Assembly (NCBI GenBank): GCA_946539855.1
Contig: CAMNHV010000045.1
Location: forward strand, 1-13,497
Direction: 5' to 3'
Length of the DNA stretch: 13,497 nucleotides
From: CAG-791 sp002449595
Lineage (GTDB): Bacteria > Bacillota > Clostridia > Lachnospirales > Lachnospiraceae
Shown here: piece by piece, positions 5,336-11,818 of the stretch
Numbering within the stretch: the stretch's first letter is position 1
Layout of the letters: every line of letters starts with the position of its first letter
Made by a program: the position numbers and the translations under genes
The notes under the pieces: model-generated
What the model was told of the DNA's origin: nothing
The model's database searches: none
What the model saw: the letters and a program-made list of their open reading frames with translations, nothing else

Positions 5336-6916
5336 TTACTTCTTGACGATGTACTTACGCACGTCGATGGAGACAGCCAGGATGATGATCAGGCCGCGGA
5401 TGATGTACTGGATGTAGGAATTGACACCCAGGAACTGCAGCGCGTAAACGATCGCCTGCATGATGACCGCGCCGATGACGACGCCCTGGATCGTACCAAC
5501 GCCGCCCGAGAAGCTGACGCCGCCGACGACGACCGCGCTGATGGCGTCTGTCTCATAGTTCAGGCCGGTGTTTGCACCGACGGAAGTGATACGTGCCGCT
5601 TCCAGGTAGGACGCGATACCGTAGAGGATACCTGCCATCAGGTAGACCAGCATGATGGTCTTCGCCACGTTGACGCCGGAGACTGCAGCCGCTTCGGTGT
5701 TGCCGCCGACCGCGAACATGTTCTTGCCGAGTTTGGTCTTGTTCCAGATGAGCCAGACGATCGCTGCAAGCAGCAGGAAATAGACGACAACAAGAGGAAC
5801 TCTGACGCTGCCGATACGGAAGCTGCCGGCCGCGATGTTCAGGAAGTTCGGATCAAACGTCGACAGCGCCTGCGCTGTGCCGGAGGGCTGGGACTCGATG
5901 TAAAGGCAGTTGGCGCCGTAGGCGATCAGCTGCGTGCCCAGCGTGACGATGAAGGCGTGCAGGTGGAGCTTGGCGACACCGAAACCGTTGATCATGCTGA
6001 AGGCTACCGCAACCGCGATGGAAGCCAGCAGCGGGACCAGCAGGCCCAGCGTGCCGAGGGGCTTCACCATGGTCGGGAACATACGGCTGGCATAAGTGGT
6101 GCTCTGGACCAGAGATGCCGTCACAGCGGCGGAGATGCCCAGCACACGGCCGATACTCAGGTCAGTACCCGCGAGAACGATCAGGCCCGCGCAGCCAAGT
6201 GCGAGGATACCCTTTGTGGAAGCGTTCTGCAGGATGTTCAGGACGTTGTTCATACTCAGGAAGTCGATCCGGATGATGGAGACCACTACCAGGATGAGAC
6301 CCAGAATAATGAACAGCGCGTAGTTCAGAAGGAAGCCCGTGACCTTCGTCGCCTTCGGGCTCATGGTGTGCGTCCTTGCCCGGGGCTTGATATCCATCGC
6401 CTGGATCAGGAAGAAGGCGAGTGCGCCTACGATCAGGACGATGCCCAGGAACTGGATCGGCACGGCATTCGTCATGTGGCTGTTGTTCAGGAGCGTCGGC
6501 AGGCCTGCCCTGTACAGATCCAGCAGTGCCGTGTTGTCCGCGATGGCCTGATACTGCGCCTCATCGGTGATCCCCATTTCCTTCATCACGAGGGAAGCAT
6601 CCGTGCGGTCGCTGACCTTGCCCAGGGCATCTTCATACTGCTGCCGCGCATCCACTGCCGCATCCACAGCGGAGGCGTCCAGGCCGAGCCCCTTCAGGAA
6701 GCCCTTCACTTTGTCCGCTCCGACCTTAGAGACGTCTTCCAGTCTCGTCAGCGTGGAAGGATCCTGAATGTAGCCGATCGCGGCCTTCTGGTCTCCGCCC
6801 GTCATGGCCGCCGCATTCGTGTAGATGGATCTTCCCGTCACGCCATAGGCGGCCAGGGCGACCCCGACAGCGAGGACGACCAGCATGACTATATCAATAA
6901 TTCGTTTTTTACTCAT
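5336..6916 (-). CDS. mglC: Galactose/methylgalactoside ABC transporter permease MglC with long N-terminal extension
   Basis: A 526-residue membrane protein. The C-terminal two thirds (from about residue 195) is the BPD_transp_2 permease domain of ribose/galactose importers, with the conserved AGTDLSIGRVLGISA (about 249-263) and VGGNTEAAAVSGVNV. It forms the channel with MglA ATPase subunits on the cytoplasmic side. Escherichia coli MglC has about 336 residues. Here roughly 190 more precede the domain: a first helix (about 6-24), an extracytoplasmic stretch of about 130 mostly helical, charged residues (25-153), a second helix (154-173) and a short basic cytoplasmic linker (IKPRARTHTMSPK). The start has GAGGTGA upstream and follows the mglA stop by 14 nt. 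The galactose assignment rests on its MglA and MglB partners. Confidence 0.88.
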   Translation of the reverse strand: MSKKRIIDIVMLVVLAVGVALAAYGVTGRSIYTNAAAMTGGDQKAAIGYIQDPSTLTRLEDVSKVGADKVKGFLKGLGLDASAVDAAVDARQQYEDALGKVSDRTDASLVMKEMGITDEAQYQAIADNTALLDLYRAGLPTLLNNSHMTNAVPIQFLGIVLIVGALAFFLIQAMDIKPRARTHTMSPKATKVTGFLLNYALFIILGLILVVVSIIRIDFLSMNNVLNILQNASTKGILALGCAGLIVLAGTDLSIGRVLGISAAVTASLVQSTTYASRMFPTMVKPLGTLGLLVPLLASIAVAVAFSMINGFGVAKLHLHAFIVTLGTQLIAYGANCLYIESQPSGTAQALSTFDPNFLNIAAGSFRIGSVRVPLVVVYFLLLAAIVWLIWNKTKLGKNMFAVGGNTEAAAVSGVNVAKTIMLVYLMAGILYGIASYLEAARITSVGANTGLNYETDAISAVVVGGVSFSGGVGTIQGVVIGAVIMQAIVYALQFLGVNSYIQYIIRGLIIILAVSIDVRKYIVKK

Positions 6917-6930
6917 TCCCGTTCACCTCA

Positions 6931-8469
6931 TCACACGTACTTGGCAGCTAATTCCATAATCTTTTCCTGCTCTCCGGGGATGTCCCCGAAGTCCTTGCCC
7001 CGCTCCACAATACCGGCGAGCCGGCCATTGCTCATGACGAGGATCCTGTCGCAGATGCCGAGCAGTTCGGGCATTTCACTGGAGACCATCATGACTCCCT
7101 TGCCCTCTTCCGCCAGATTCAGAATCAGCTGATAGATCTCATATTTCGCACCGACGTCAATGCCTCTGGTCGGTTCGTCCAGCAGCAGCACGTCAGGCTG
7201 TGTCAGCAGCCATCTGCCGATGATGACCTTCTGCTGGTTACCTCCGGAGAGGCTCTTGATGCGCGTCTTTTTACTGGGAGTTTTGACCTTGATGGAATCA
7301 ATGACCCAGTCCGTATCCTGATCCATCTTCCGTCCGTTGAGGAGCGGTTTGCCATAAGCGTCCACATTGGCGATGATCGAGTTGAACAGGATCGTGTTTT
7401 CCCCGAAGATACCGGTCGCCCGGCGCTCCTCGGTGATGAGGGCGAAGCCGTTCTTTCTTGCTTCGTCCGTCGTTACGTTGTTGATGGCCTTTCCCCGCAT
7501 ATCGACTTCGCCGCCGCCCTTGGTGAAGTAGCCGAAGAGAGTGTTCAGCAGCTCGGTCCTTCTGGAACCGACCAGGCCGGCCACACCGAGCACTTCTCCT
7601 GCGTGCAGCTGGAAGGAGACGTCGTGGCAGGTGGGCTCGTACATACCGGAGAGATTCTTCACGTCAAGCAGCACTTCTCCGATCTTGTTGTGCTTGGGCG
7701 GGAACTGGTTCGTCATCTCACGGCCGACCATCAGGCGGATGATTTCTTCCTTGGTGAGTTCTTCCGCCGGCTTTGTGGCGACCCACTGGCCGTCGCGCAT
7801 GATCGTCACGTCGTCAGAGATCCGGAGGATCTCATCCATCTTGTGGCTGATGTAGATGATGCCGACGCCATTCTTCGTCAGCTGGTTCATGATGCGGAAG
7901 AGGTGATCGACCTCGTCCTCTGTCAGGGAGCTGGTGGGCTCGTCCAGAACCAGGATCTTCGCATCGTAGGAGACGGCCTTGGCGATCTCCACCATCTGGC
8001 GTTTTGACACGGACAGCTCTCCGATGATCTGCCTCGGATCAACGTCGATCTCGAGCTTCTCGAAGACAGCTTTCGTGTCAGCGTACATTTTTGCAGTATC
8101 CACAAGGCCGAGTCTCGTGGTAGGGAAGCGGCCCAGCCAGACGTTTTCCATGACGTTGCGGCGGAGCACCTGGTTCAGTTCCTGGTGCACCATGGCCACG
8201 CCGTTATCCAGAGCATCCCGGGGGCTGGTGAAGGCCACCGGCTGTCCGTTCATTAGTACGGAGCCGCCGTCGCGGGTATAGATCCCGAACAGGCATTTCA
8301 TCAAGGTGGATTTTCCTGCTCCGTTTTCTCCCATGAGGGCGTGGACCGTGCCCGCGCGCAGCTGCAGCTTTGCGTGGTCCAGTGCCTTGACGCCGGGGAA
8401 CTGTTTTTCGATGTCAAGCATCTCCAACAGGTACTTCCCCTGTCCCATGGCTTCCTTTTCTTCCGACAT
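6931..8469 (-). CDS. mglA: Galactose/methylgalactoside ABC transporter ATPase MglA
   Basis: A 512-residue protein (E. coli MglA has 506) with two fused ATPase domains, as in the RbsA/MglA/XylG family. The first domain has Walker A GENGAGKST (about 47-55), LSVSKRQ and Walker B LVLDEPTS (173-180). The second has the degenerate Walker A GLVGSRRTE (298-306), LSGGNQQKV (from 407) and LLLDEPTRG (428-436). The SGGNQQKVIIGRWLLTQP stretch closely matches E. coli MglA as I remember it. I chose the ATG at 8469 (MSEEKEAMG) because AAAGGGTGA lies about 8 nt before it. A 24-codon longer reading starts inside the hairpin between mglB and mglA and is unlikely. It sits on the cytoplasmic face and powers sugar uptake. 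Confidence 0.93.
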   Translation of the reverse strand: MSEEKEAMGQGKYLLEMLDIEKQFPGVKALDHAKLQLRAGTVHALMGENGAGKSTLMKCLFGIYTRDGGSVLMNGQPVAFTSPRDALDNGVAMVHQELNQVLRRNVMENVWLGRFPTTRLGLVDTAKMYADTKAVFEKLEIDVDPRQIIGELSVSKRQMVEIAKAVSYDAKILVLDEPTSSLTEDEVDHLFRIMNQLTKNGVGIIYISHKMDEILRISDDVTIMRDGQWVATKPAEELTKEEIIRLMVGREMTNQFPPKHNKIGEVLLDVKNLSGMYEPTCHDVSFQLHAGEVLGVAGLVGSRRTELLNTLFGYFTKGGGEVDMRGKAINNVTTDEARKNGFALITEERRATGIFGENTILFNSIIANVDAYGKPLLNGRKMDQDTDWVIDSIKVKTPSKKTRIKSLSGGNQQKVIIGRWLLTQPDVLLLDEPTRGIDVGAKYEIYQLILNLAEEGKGVMMVSSEMPELLGICDRILVMSNGRLAGIVERGKDFGDIPGEQEKIMELAAKYV

Positions 8470-8504
8470 TTGCAGATTCACCCTTTCTTCGTTTACTACC
8501 GGGT

Positions 8505-8576
8505 TAAAAAAGGTCCCGACGACTGCCGCGCCTGTTCGCAACGGTCTGCTCCGGCTTGGCAGGTCATCGGGACCTT
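8505..8576 (-). terminator. Attenuator/partial terminator between mglB and mglA
   Basis: On the minus strand AAGGTCCCGATGAC pairs with GTCGTCGGGACCTT (14 positions, one G-T wobble) across a GC-rich loop. The run TTTTTT follows at 8505-8510. Such hairpins after binding-protein genes commonly let the solute-binding protein be made in excess over the membrane parts (established pattern; strength here inferred). The 5' arm starts right after the mglB stop region. Confidence 0.7.
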
Positions 8577-8612
8577 CTCGATTATACTGGTTTTACTGGT
8601 TCAGTCAGACGA

Positions 8613-9764
8613 TCACTGAGCGTTCTCTTCCGTGATCTTCGCATACGGGATGTACACGGAGACACCGTCTTCGTTCAGGGTGTACTTGTCTTCCAGGCCC
8701 TCATAGAAGGAGCCGTTCAGCAGGTAGTTCATCATGAAGCGGATGTTCGCTTCGCCCATGGCGTCGCCGTCCTGCTTCACGGTAGCGGTCATCTTGCCGC
8801 CCTTGATCGCTTCGATCGCTGCATCCGTAGCATCAACGCCGATGACGGAGATCGCGGGATCGCCTTCGTTGCCGGTGTTGTAGCCGGACTGGTTCAGAGC
8901 TGCGATGACGCCGATCGCCATGTCGTCGTTGTTCGCGAAGACCAGCTCGATCTCGGGATGAGACTGCCATGTGGAGAGCATCGCGTCGTTAGCCTTGGTG
9001 GTATCCCAGTCAGCGACGATAACGTCAGTAACCATTTCAAGCGGAACACCGAGTTCCTTCGCGGTCTCTTCAGAATACTGAGTACGCGCGATCGCTTCCG
9101 GGTTGTTCGCAACGCCCTTGAACTCAACGAACTGGACCTTGCCGTCGCCGTTCAGGTCGATTGCGGAAGCATCTTTCTTCCAGAGGTCTGCAAGGATCTC
9201 GCCCTGCATGTCGCCTGCTTCACGAGGCAGCGTGCCGACGAAGAAAGCGCCGGAATCCTTCACGACAGACTGATAGGTCTCTTCTGAAGGCGGGATGTTG
9301 TAGAACAGGAACGGGATGTTCGCAGCGGTCAGCTTGTCGACCAGTGTCTGGCCGCCAGCGGGCTCCGCGAGGTTGATGATGACGAAATCGGGTTTCTTGC
9401 TGATCGCCTGGTCGCACTGCTCGACCTGCTTCGCCATGTCGTCGCCGGCATCCTGCATGTCAAGGTTGATGGTCACGCCGAGCTCATCGCCGACTTCCTT
9501 CGCCCATTTCTGCATGCCCTGACGGACAGTGGAACCGTAGGTGTCGTCGAACTTCCAGACAAGAACGGTCACGTTGTACTCTGACTTGCCTTCAGCAGGA
9601 GCTTCCGCCTCAGCGGCATCTTCTGCGGGAGCTTCCGCTTCCGCCTCAGCAGCGGGCTCTGCAGCAGGCGCTGCGGGTGCAGCAGCGGGTGCGGCGCCGC
9701 AGGCGGCCAGGACCAGACTCATGGTCATGGCCAAAGCCAGTAACAGAGAGATACGTTTTTTCAT
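8613..9764 (-). CDS. mglB: Galactose/glucose-binding lipoprotein MglB
   Basis: A 383-residue lipoprotein that captures sugar outside the membrane and delivers it to MglC/MglA. Signal peptide MKKRISLLLALAM... ends in lipobox LAAC (Cys22), as expected for a Gram-positive anchored binding protein. A low-complexity Ala/Pro/Glu linker follows (about 23-62), then a type I periplasmic-binding fold. The galactose-binding hallmarks are the calcium loop DLNGDGKVQ (about 203-211), the matching Glu in IELVF (about 273), ANND (277-280) and GVDA (309-312), which correspond to E. coli MglB. The start at 9764 follows GGGAGG by 11 nt, slightly long. A 12-codon longer reading begins upstream of that ribosome site and is rejected. 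First gene of the operon, with its own promoter at 9830-9859. Confidence 0.94.
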   Translation of the reverse strand: MKKRISLLLALAMTMSLVLAACGAAPAAAPAAPAAEPAAEAEAEAPAEDAAEAEAPAEGKSEYNVTVLVWKFDDTYGSTVRQGMQKWAKEVGDELGVTINLDMQDAGDDMAKQVEQCDQAISKKPDFVIINLAEPAGGQTLVDKLTAANIPFLFYNIPPSEETYQSVVKDSGAFFVGTLPREAGDMQGEILADLWKKDASAIDLNGDGKVQFVEFKGVANNPEAIARTQYSEETAKELGVPLEMVTDVIVADWDTTKANDAMLSTWQSHPEIELVFANNDDMAIGVIAALNQSGYNTGNEGDPAISVIGVDATDAAIEAIKGGKMTATVKQDGDAMGEANIRFMMNYLLNGSFYEGLEDKYTLNEDGVSVYIPYAKITEENAQ

Positions 9765-9789
9765 AACTTTCAAATCCTCCCTTTTGAGT

Positions 9790-9805
9790 TCCCGGATCAC
9801 CGGGG
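9790..9805 (-). repeat. Small inverted repeat in the mglB leader
   Basis: CCCGG (9791-9795) and CCGGG (9800-9804) flank ATCA, forming a compact GC-rich hairpin in the mglB 5' untranslated region, about 27 nt before the ATG and just before the ribosome site. It may stabilise the messenger. No T run follows, so it is not a terminator. Confidence 0.4.
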
Positions 9806-9829
9806 ATCAACAGTAATAATTACCATATG

Positions 9830-9859
9830 ATTATATCGCATACTGATTTATCTTGTCTA
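9830..9859 (-). promoter_or_regulatory. Promoter of the mgl operon
   Basis: Read on the minus strand, TAGACA (9859-9854; five of six bases match the -35 consensus) is followed after 18 nt by a perfect TATAAT (9835-9830). The predicted start near 9823 leaves a leader of about 60 nt before the mglB ATG. Confidence 0.7.
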
Positions 9860-9883
9860 TCTCGTATTTTTTTAGACCGCTGA

Positions 9884-9902
9884 TTGCATATTTTTTGTGC
9901 AA
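9884..9902 (-). promoter_or_regulatory. Dyad TTGCA-N9-TGCAA upstream of the mgl promoter
   Basis: A perfect 5-bp inverted repeat with an A/T-only-centred spacer lies about 25 bp upstream of the -35 element, a position typical of an activator site. The protein that would bind it is unknown, and no match to a catabolite-control (cre) site was seen. Confidence 0.35.
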
Positions 9903-9930
9903 ATTGTCGAGGAGCATAATATTTTGATGA

Positions 9931-9978
9931 AATAAAAAGCGGCGCAGCCGCGGGAATCTTCCCGTGCTGTGCCGCTGC
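9931..9978 (-). terminator. Terminator of the flavodoxin operon
   Basis: A long GC-rich hairpin (arms about 9938-9956 and 9960-9977, three-base loop, minor mismatch) is followed on the minus strand by CTTTTTATTTC. It lies 16 nt after the pseudogene stop and separates the flavodoxin unit from the mgl promoter. Confidence 0.8.
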
Positions 9979-9993
9979 ATATGGTTTCAATTA

Positions 9994-10343
9994 TCAAAAA
10001 CCGAGCTCCGAGAGCCAGCTGCTTACGGATTCCCTCGCTTTCTCCTGCTCGTTCTGCGCGTCGTTTCCGCGAACAGCAAGACCTTTCAGCACTTTCGCAT
10101 CCGGGCAGGCATTCTGAAGCTTCGTATCAAAGCCGGACAGGCCGCTTCCCTCGTGCGTTGAAAAAGGAATCAGGGTTTTCCCGGAAAAATCATTGTTCTC
10201 AAATACCGTGTACATGATCATCGGCCAGTCGCCCCACCAGACAGGGGCTCCGCAGGTGCCGGAGCGCTTGCAGGAGCAGAAGAACTCCCGCATCCTGTGA
10301 GCATCAGGGCCGCTGCCAGCAGCAGTGCAAATCCTTTTTTCAT
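9994..10343 (-). pseudogene. Broken flavodoxin lipoprotein (signal peptide joined out of frame to C-terminal half)
   Basis: From the ATG at 10343, preceded by GGGAGGAC, a 41-codon frame encodes a clear lipoprotein signal MKKGFALLLAAALMLTGC (Cys18), then SSSAPASAPAPAE, and stops at TGA 10218-10220. From about 10248 another frame gives the C-terminal half of a Flavodoxin_4-type domain: APVWWGDWP, then NDFSGKTLIPF, THEGSGLSGFD and the end SWLSELGF at 9994. Lachnospiraceae encode intact proteins with exactly this order (signal, Ser/Ala/Pro linker, flavodoxin), so an internal deletion has removed the N-terminal flavodoxin half and shifted the frame. The FMN phosphate-binding loop is lost, so the product should not bind FMN. 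It lies 12 nt after the intact flavodoxin in the same unit. The C-terminal part alone could be translated from an internal start, but that seems unlikely. Confidence 0.75.
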
Positions 10344-10355
10344 GTCCGTCCTCCC

Positions 10356-10877
10356 TTAGATCAGTCCGTTGTCGGAAAACCAGTTCTGAACGCTGCCCTT
10401 GGAGTGTGCGGCCTGACTTCCGGTAATGGAAAGGCCGCTCTTAAGCTCTGCACCAGGCGCATATTTCTTGATATCACGCTCACTGGATCCCATGCCGCTG
10501 CCTTCGTTCGTGCAAAGAGGCAGGATCGTCTTCCCGGTAAAGTCAAACGCCTCCAGGAAGGTGACTACTGCCATCGGCATCGTGCCCCAGTAGTTGGGAT
10601 ATGCAAGGACGACGGTGTCGTATTCATCGATGCTCTCAGGCATACTGACAAGCTCCGGACGCACTCCTTCTCTTAAATCCTTCTTTGCCTGGTCGATGCA
10701 GGTCATGTAGACCGGGGAGTAGGGATCCCTCATCTCGATCTTGAAGCTGTCCGCTTCGATCAGTTCCTTCATGAGACCCACGACGACCTCAGTATTTCCG
10801 ACCTTCACATAGCGCATCGCGCCGCCGAAGTAGTTCTCATCTGCTCTTGAAAAGAATGCGATCAGTGTCTTTTCCAT
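10356..10877 (-). CDS. Flavodoxin (Flavodoxin_4-like), cytoplasmic
   Basis: A 173-residue FMN-binding electron carrier. It opens with KTLIAFFSRADENY, where the phosphate-binding loop follows the first beta strand. VVLAYPNYWGTMPMAV (about residues 98-113) is the flavin-stacking aromatic loop, and LPLCTNEGSGMGSS is the third contact typical of Flavodoxin_4. There is no signal peptide, unlike the broken paralogue downstream. I placed the start at 10877 because GGAGGAT lies 6 nt before it. The longer 207-codon reading begins upstream of the promoter elements and cannot be the product. The operator-like dyad 10926-10941 lies in its leader. Flavodoxins commonly replace ferredoxin under iron shortage or serve redox stress. 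The true partner is not visible. Confidence 0.9.
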   Translation of the reverse strand: MEKTLIAFFSRADENYFGGAMRYVKVGNTEVVVGLMKELIEADSFKIEMRDPYSPVYMTCIDQAKKDLREGVRPELVSMPESIDEYDTVVLAYPNYWGTMPMAVVTFLEAFDFTGKTILPLCTNEGSGMGSSERDIKKYAPGAELKSGLSITGSQAAHSKGSVQNWFSDNGLI

Positions 10878-10925
10878 TTCTTTATCCTCCGCTTGTAAGC
10901 AGTCTGTGCATCGCACCACAGTCAG

Positions 10926-10941
10926 GTTAGATCTTGCTAAC
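10926..10941 (-). promoter_or_regulatory. Operator-like dyad at the flavodoxin promoter
   Basis: GTTAG and CTAAC flank a 6-nt spacer, the same arms and spacing as at 109-124. The dyad lies 10 nt downstream of the -10 element, compared with 11 nt at the methyltransferase. The flanks extend toward AGGTTAG on one side, as in the dikinase-like promoter. Confidence 0.6.
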
Positions 10942-10951
10942 ATATGTTTCC

Positions 10952-10979
10952 ATTTTAGCCATCGCCGTTTATAAATCAA
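10952..10979 (-). promoter_or_regulatory. Flavodoxin promoter
   Basis: On the minus strand TTGATT (10979-10974), 16 nt, then TAAAAT (10957-10952). Both hexamers, the spacing and the adjoining TTGATTTATAA are the same as in the methyltransferase promoter at 70-97. A 6-bp hairpin, CAAGCG (10977-10982) with CGCTTG (10986-10991), overlaps the -35 end. Confidence 0.7.
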
Positions 10980-11020
10980 GCGATTCGCTTGTTTCCTTGA
11001 TTATCAGATAATACTTCGAA

Positions 11021-11656
11021 TTACTGTGCGGAGAGTTCAGCCGTCGTAACTACGCCATTCTTTATCTCTATTCCAAGAAACATACCGGAATCCTTCCGGC
11101 TGCCAAGGAGCTCTGCAAATTCTTCCTTTGATATTGTTTCTATGCTCTCTTCTCCGCCCTTCTGGTAAACTGTGCTGTCGTCAACTTTGAATACATGCTT
11201 CAGGTCTGAGGATATCGTAATTGAATCCTGTTCTCTGGTATTTCTGTAATCCATTGAGCCGCACGCGATAAGCTCGTCTCCTTCCAGTGAAGCTTCATAC
11301 ACGACTCTGTAAAAGACACCGTAATCATTTGTCGTATCGATCTTGTCCCTGTCAGATGCCAGAAGGAATGAACTCATAAAGCCATCCGCCGTTTCATATT
11401 CAGCCGGGGCAGATGTATCATCCGCTGACGGGATCTCTTCACTTTCCTGCTCGGAATCCGCAGGGGCAGATGTGTCGTCCGCCGTAGTTATCTCTTCATT
11501 CTCCTGTTCGGAGTCCGCAGGGGCATCCTGTTCTGCCTCAATCGGCGTCACTGCCGGCTCAGACACATGGGCTGTATCTTCCTTGCTACCGCCGCAGGCA
11601 GATAAAAGCATTGTCAGGCATAAAACTGCAGCTGAAATAATCATTCTGTTTTGCAT
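11021..11656 (-). CDS. Putative lipoprotein with a tandem acidic repeat
   Basis: A 211-residue protein, function unrecognised. The signal peptide ends in lipobox LLSAC (Cys21), so it should be anchored on the outer face of the membrane. After a short linker come two tandem 19-residue copies of APADSEQ(N/S)EEI..ADDTS (about residues 44-81), then a globular C-terminal domain with mixed strands (MDYRNTREQDSITISSDLKHVF, then ISKEEFAELLGS). I chose the ATG at 11656 because AAGGAGAG lies about 9 nt before it; the reading 10 codons longer starts before that site. It is divergent from the PrsW-type protease gene across 162 nt. Whether the two work together cannot be read from the sequence. The gene is less GC-rich than the mgl operon. 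Confidence 0.82.
   Translation of the reverse strand: MQNRMIISAAVLCLTMLLSACGGSKEDTAHVSEPAVTPIEAEQDAPADSEQENEEITTADDTSAPADSEQESEEIPSADDTSAPAEYETADGFMSSFLLASDRDKIDTTNDYGVFYRVVYEASLEGDELIACGSMDYRNTREQDSITISSDLKHVFKVDDSTVYQKGGEESIETISKEEFAELLGSRKDSGMFLGIEIKNGVVTTAELSAQ
11411..11524 (-). repeat. Two tandem 57-bp repeats inside the lipoprotein gene
   Basis: The units start at about 11411 and 11468 and keep frame (57 bp is 19 codons). They differ at a modest number of positions, mostly silent or conservative, so the duplication is not recent but the repeat sense is kept. A decayed partial third copy may follow (GGGGCATCCTGTTCTGCC). Confidence 0.8.
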
Positions 11657-11818
11657 AACCGTTCTCTCCTTCCTTGAGTGCATCATTATGTTACACCCAA
11701 TGTCAAAGCTCTCAGAGAACTATATTTTTCTCTTCCGGTCGGTAAGGCAATTCAGGCTTCCATTTAAAGGGCGCAGATATTACGATTATTTTAACAACTC
11801 TAAATTCAGAGGGAGAGC

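Noticed and set aside
5255..7132. Plus-strand open frame of 625 codons opposite mglC and mglA
   Set aside because: Rich in Asp, Gln, Arg and His without recognisable domains. It runs across the mglC/mglA boundary and is the shadow of two well-supported genes.
8581..8608. TATAAT with a CTGACT upstream between mglB and mglA as an internal promoter
   Set aside because: The -35 is weak, and the predicted transcript would meet the terminator hairpin at once.
8556..9287. Plus-strand open frame opposite mglB
   Set aside because: Antisense shadow. MglB motifs on the minus strand are unambiguous and this frame has no ribosome site.
9765..9800. Upstream start for MglB adding 12 residues
   Set aside because: It would begin before the only ribosome site (GGGAGG) and put charged residues ahead of the signal peptide.
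10878..10979. Upstream start for the flavodoxin adding 34 residues
   Set aside because: The extra codons run through the -10 element and operator dyad. The ATG at 10877 has GGAGGAT at 6 nt.
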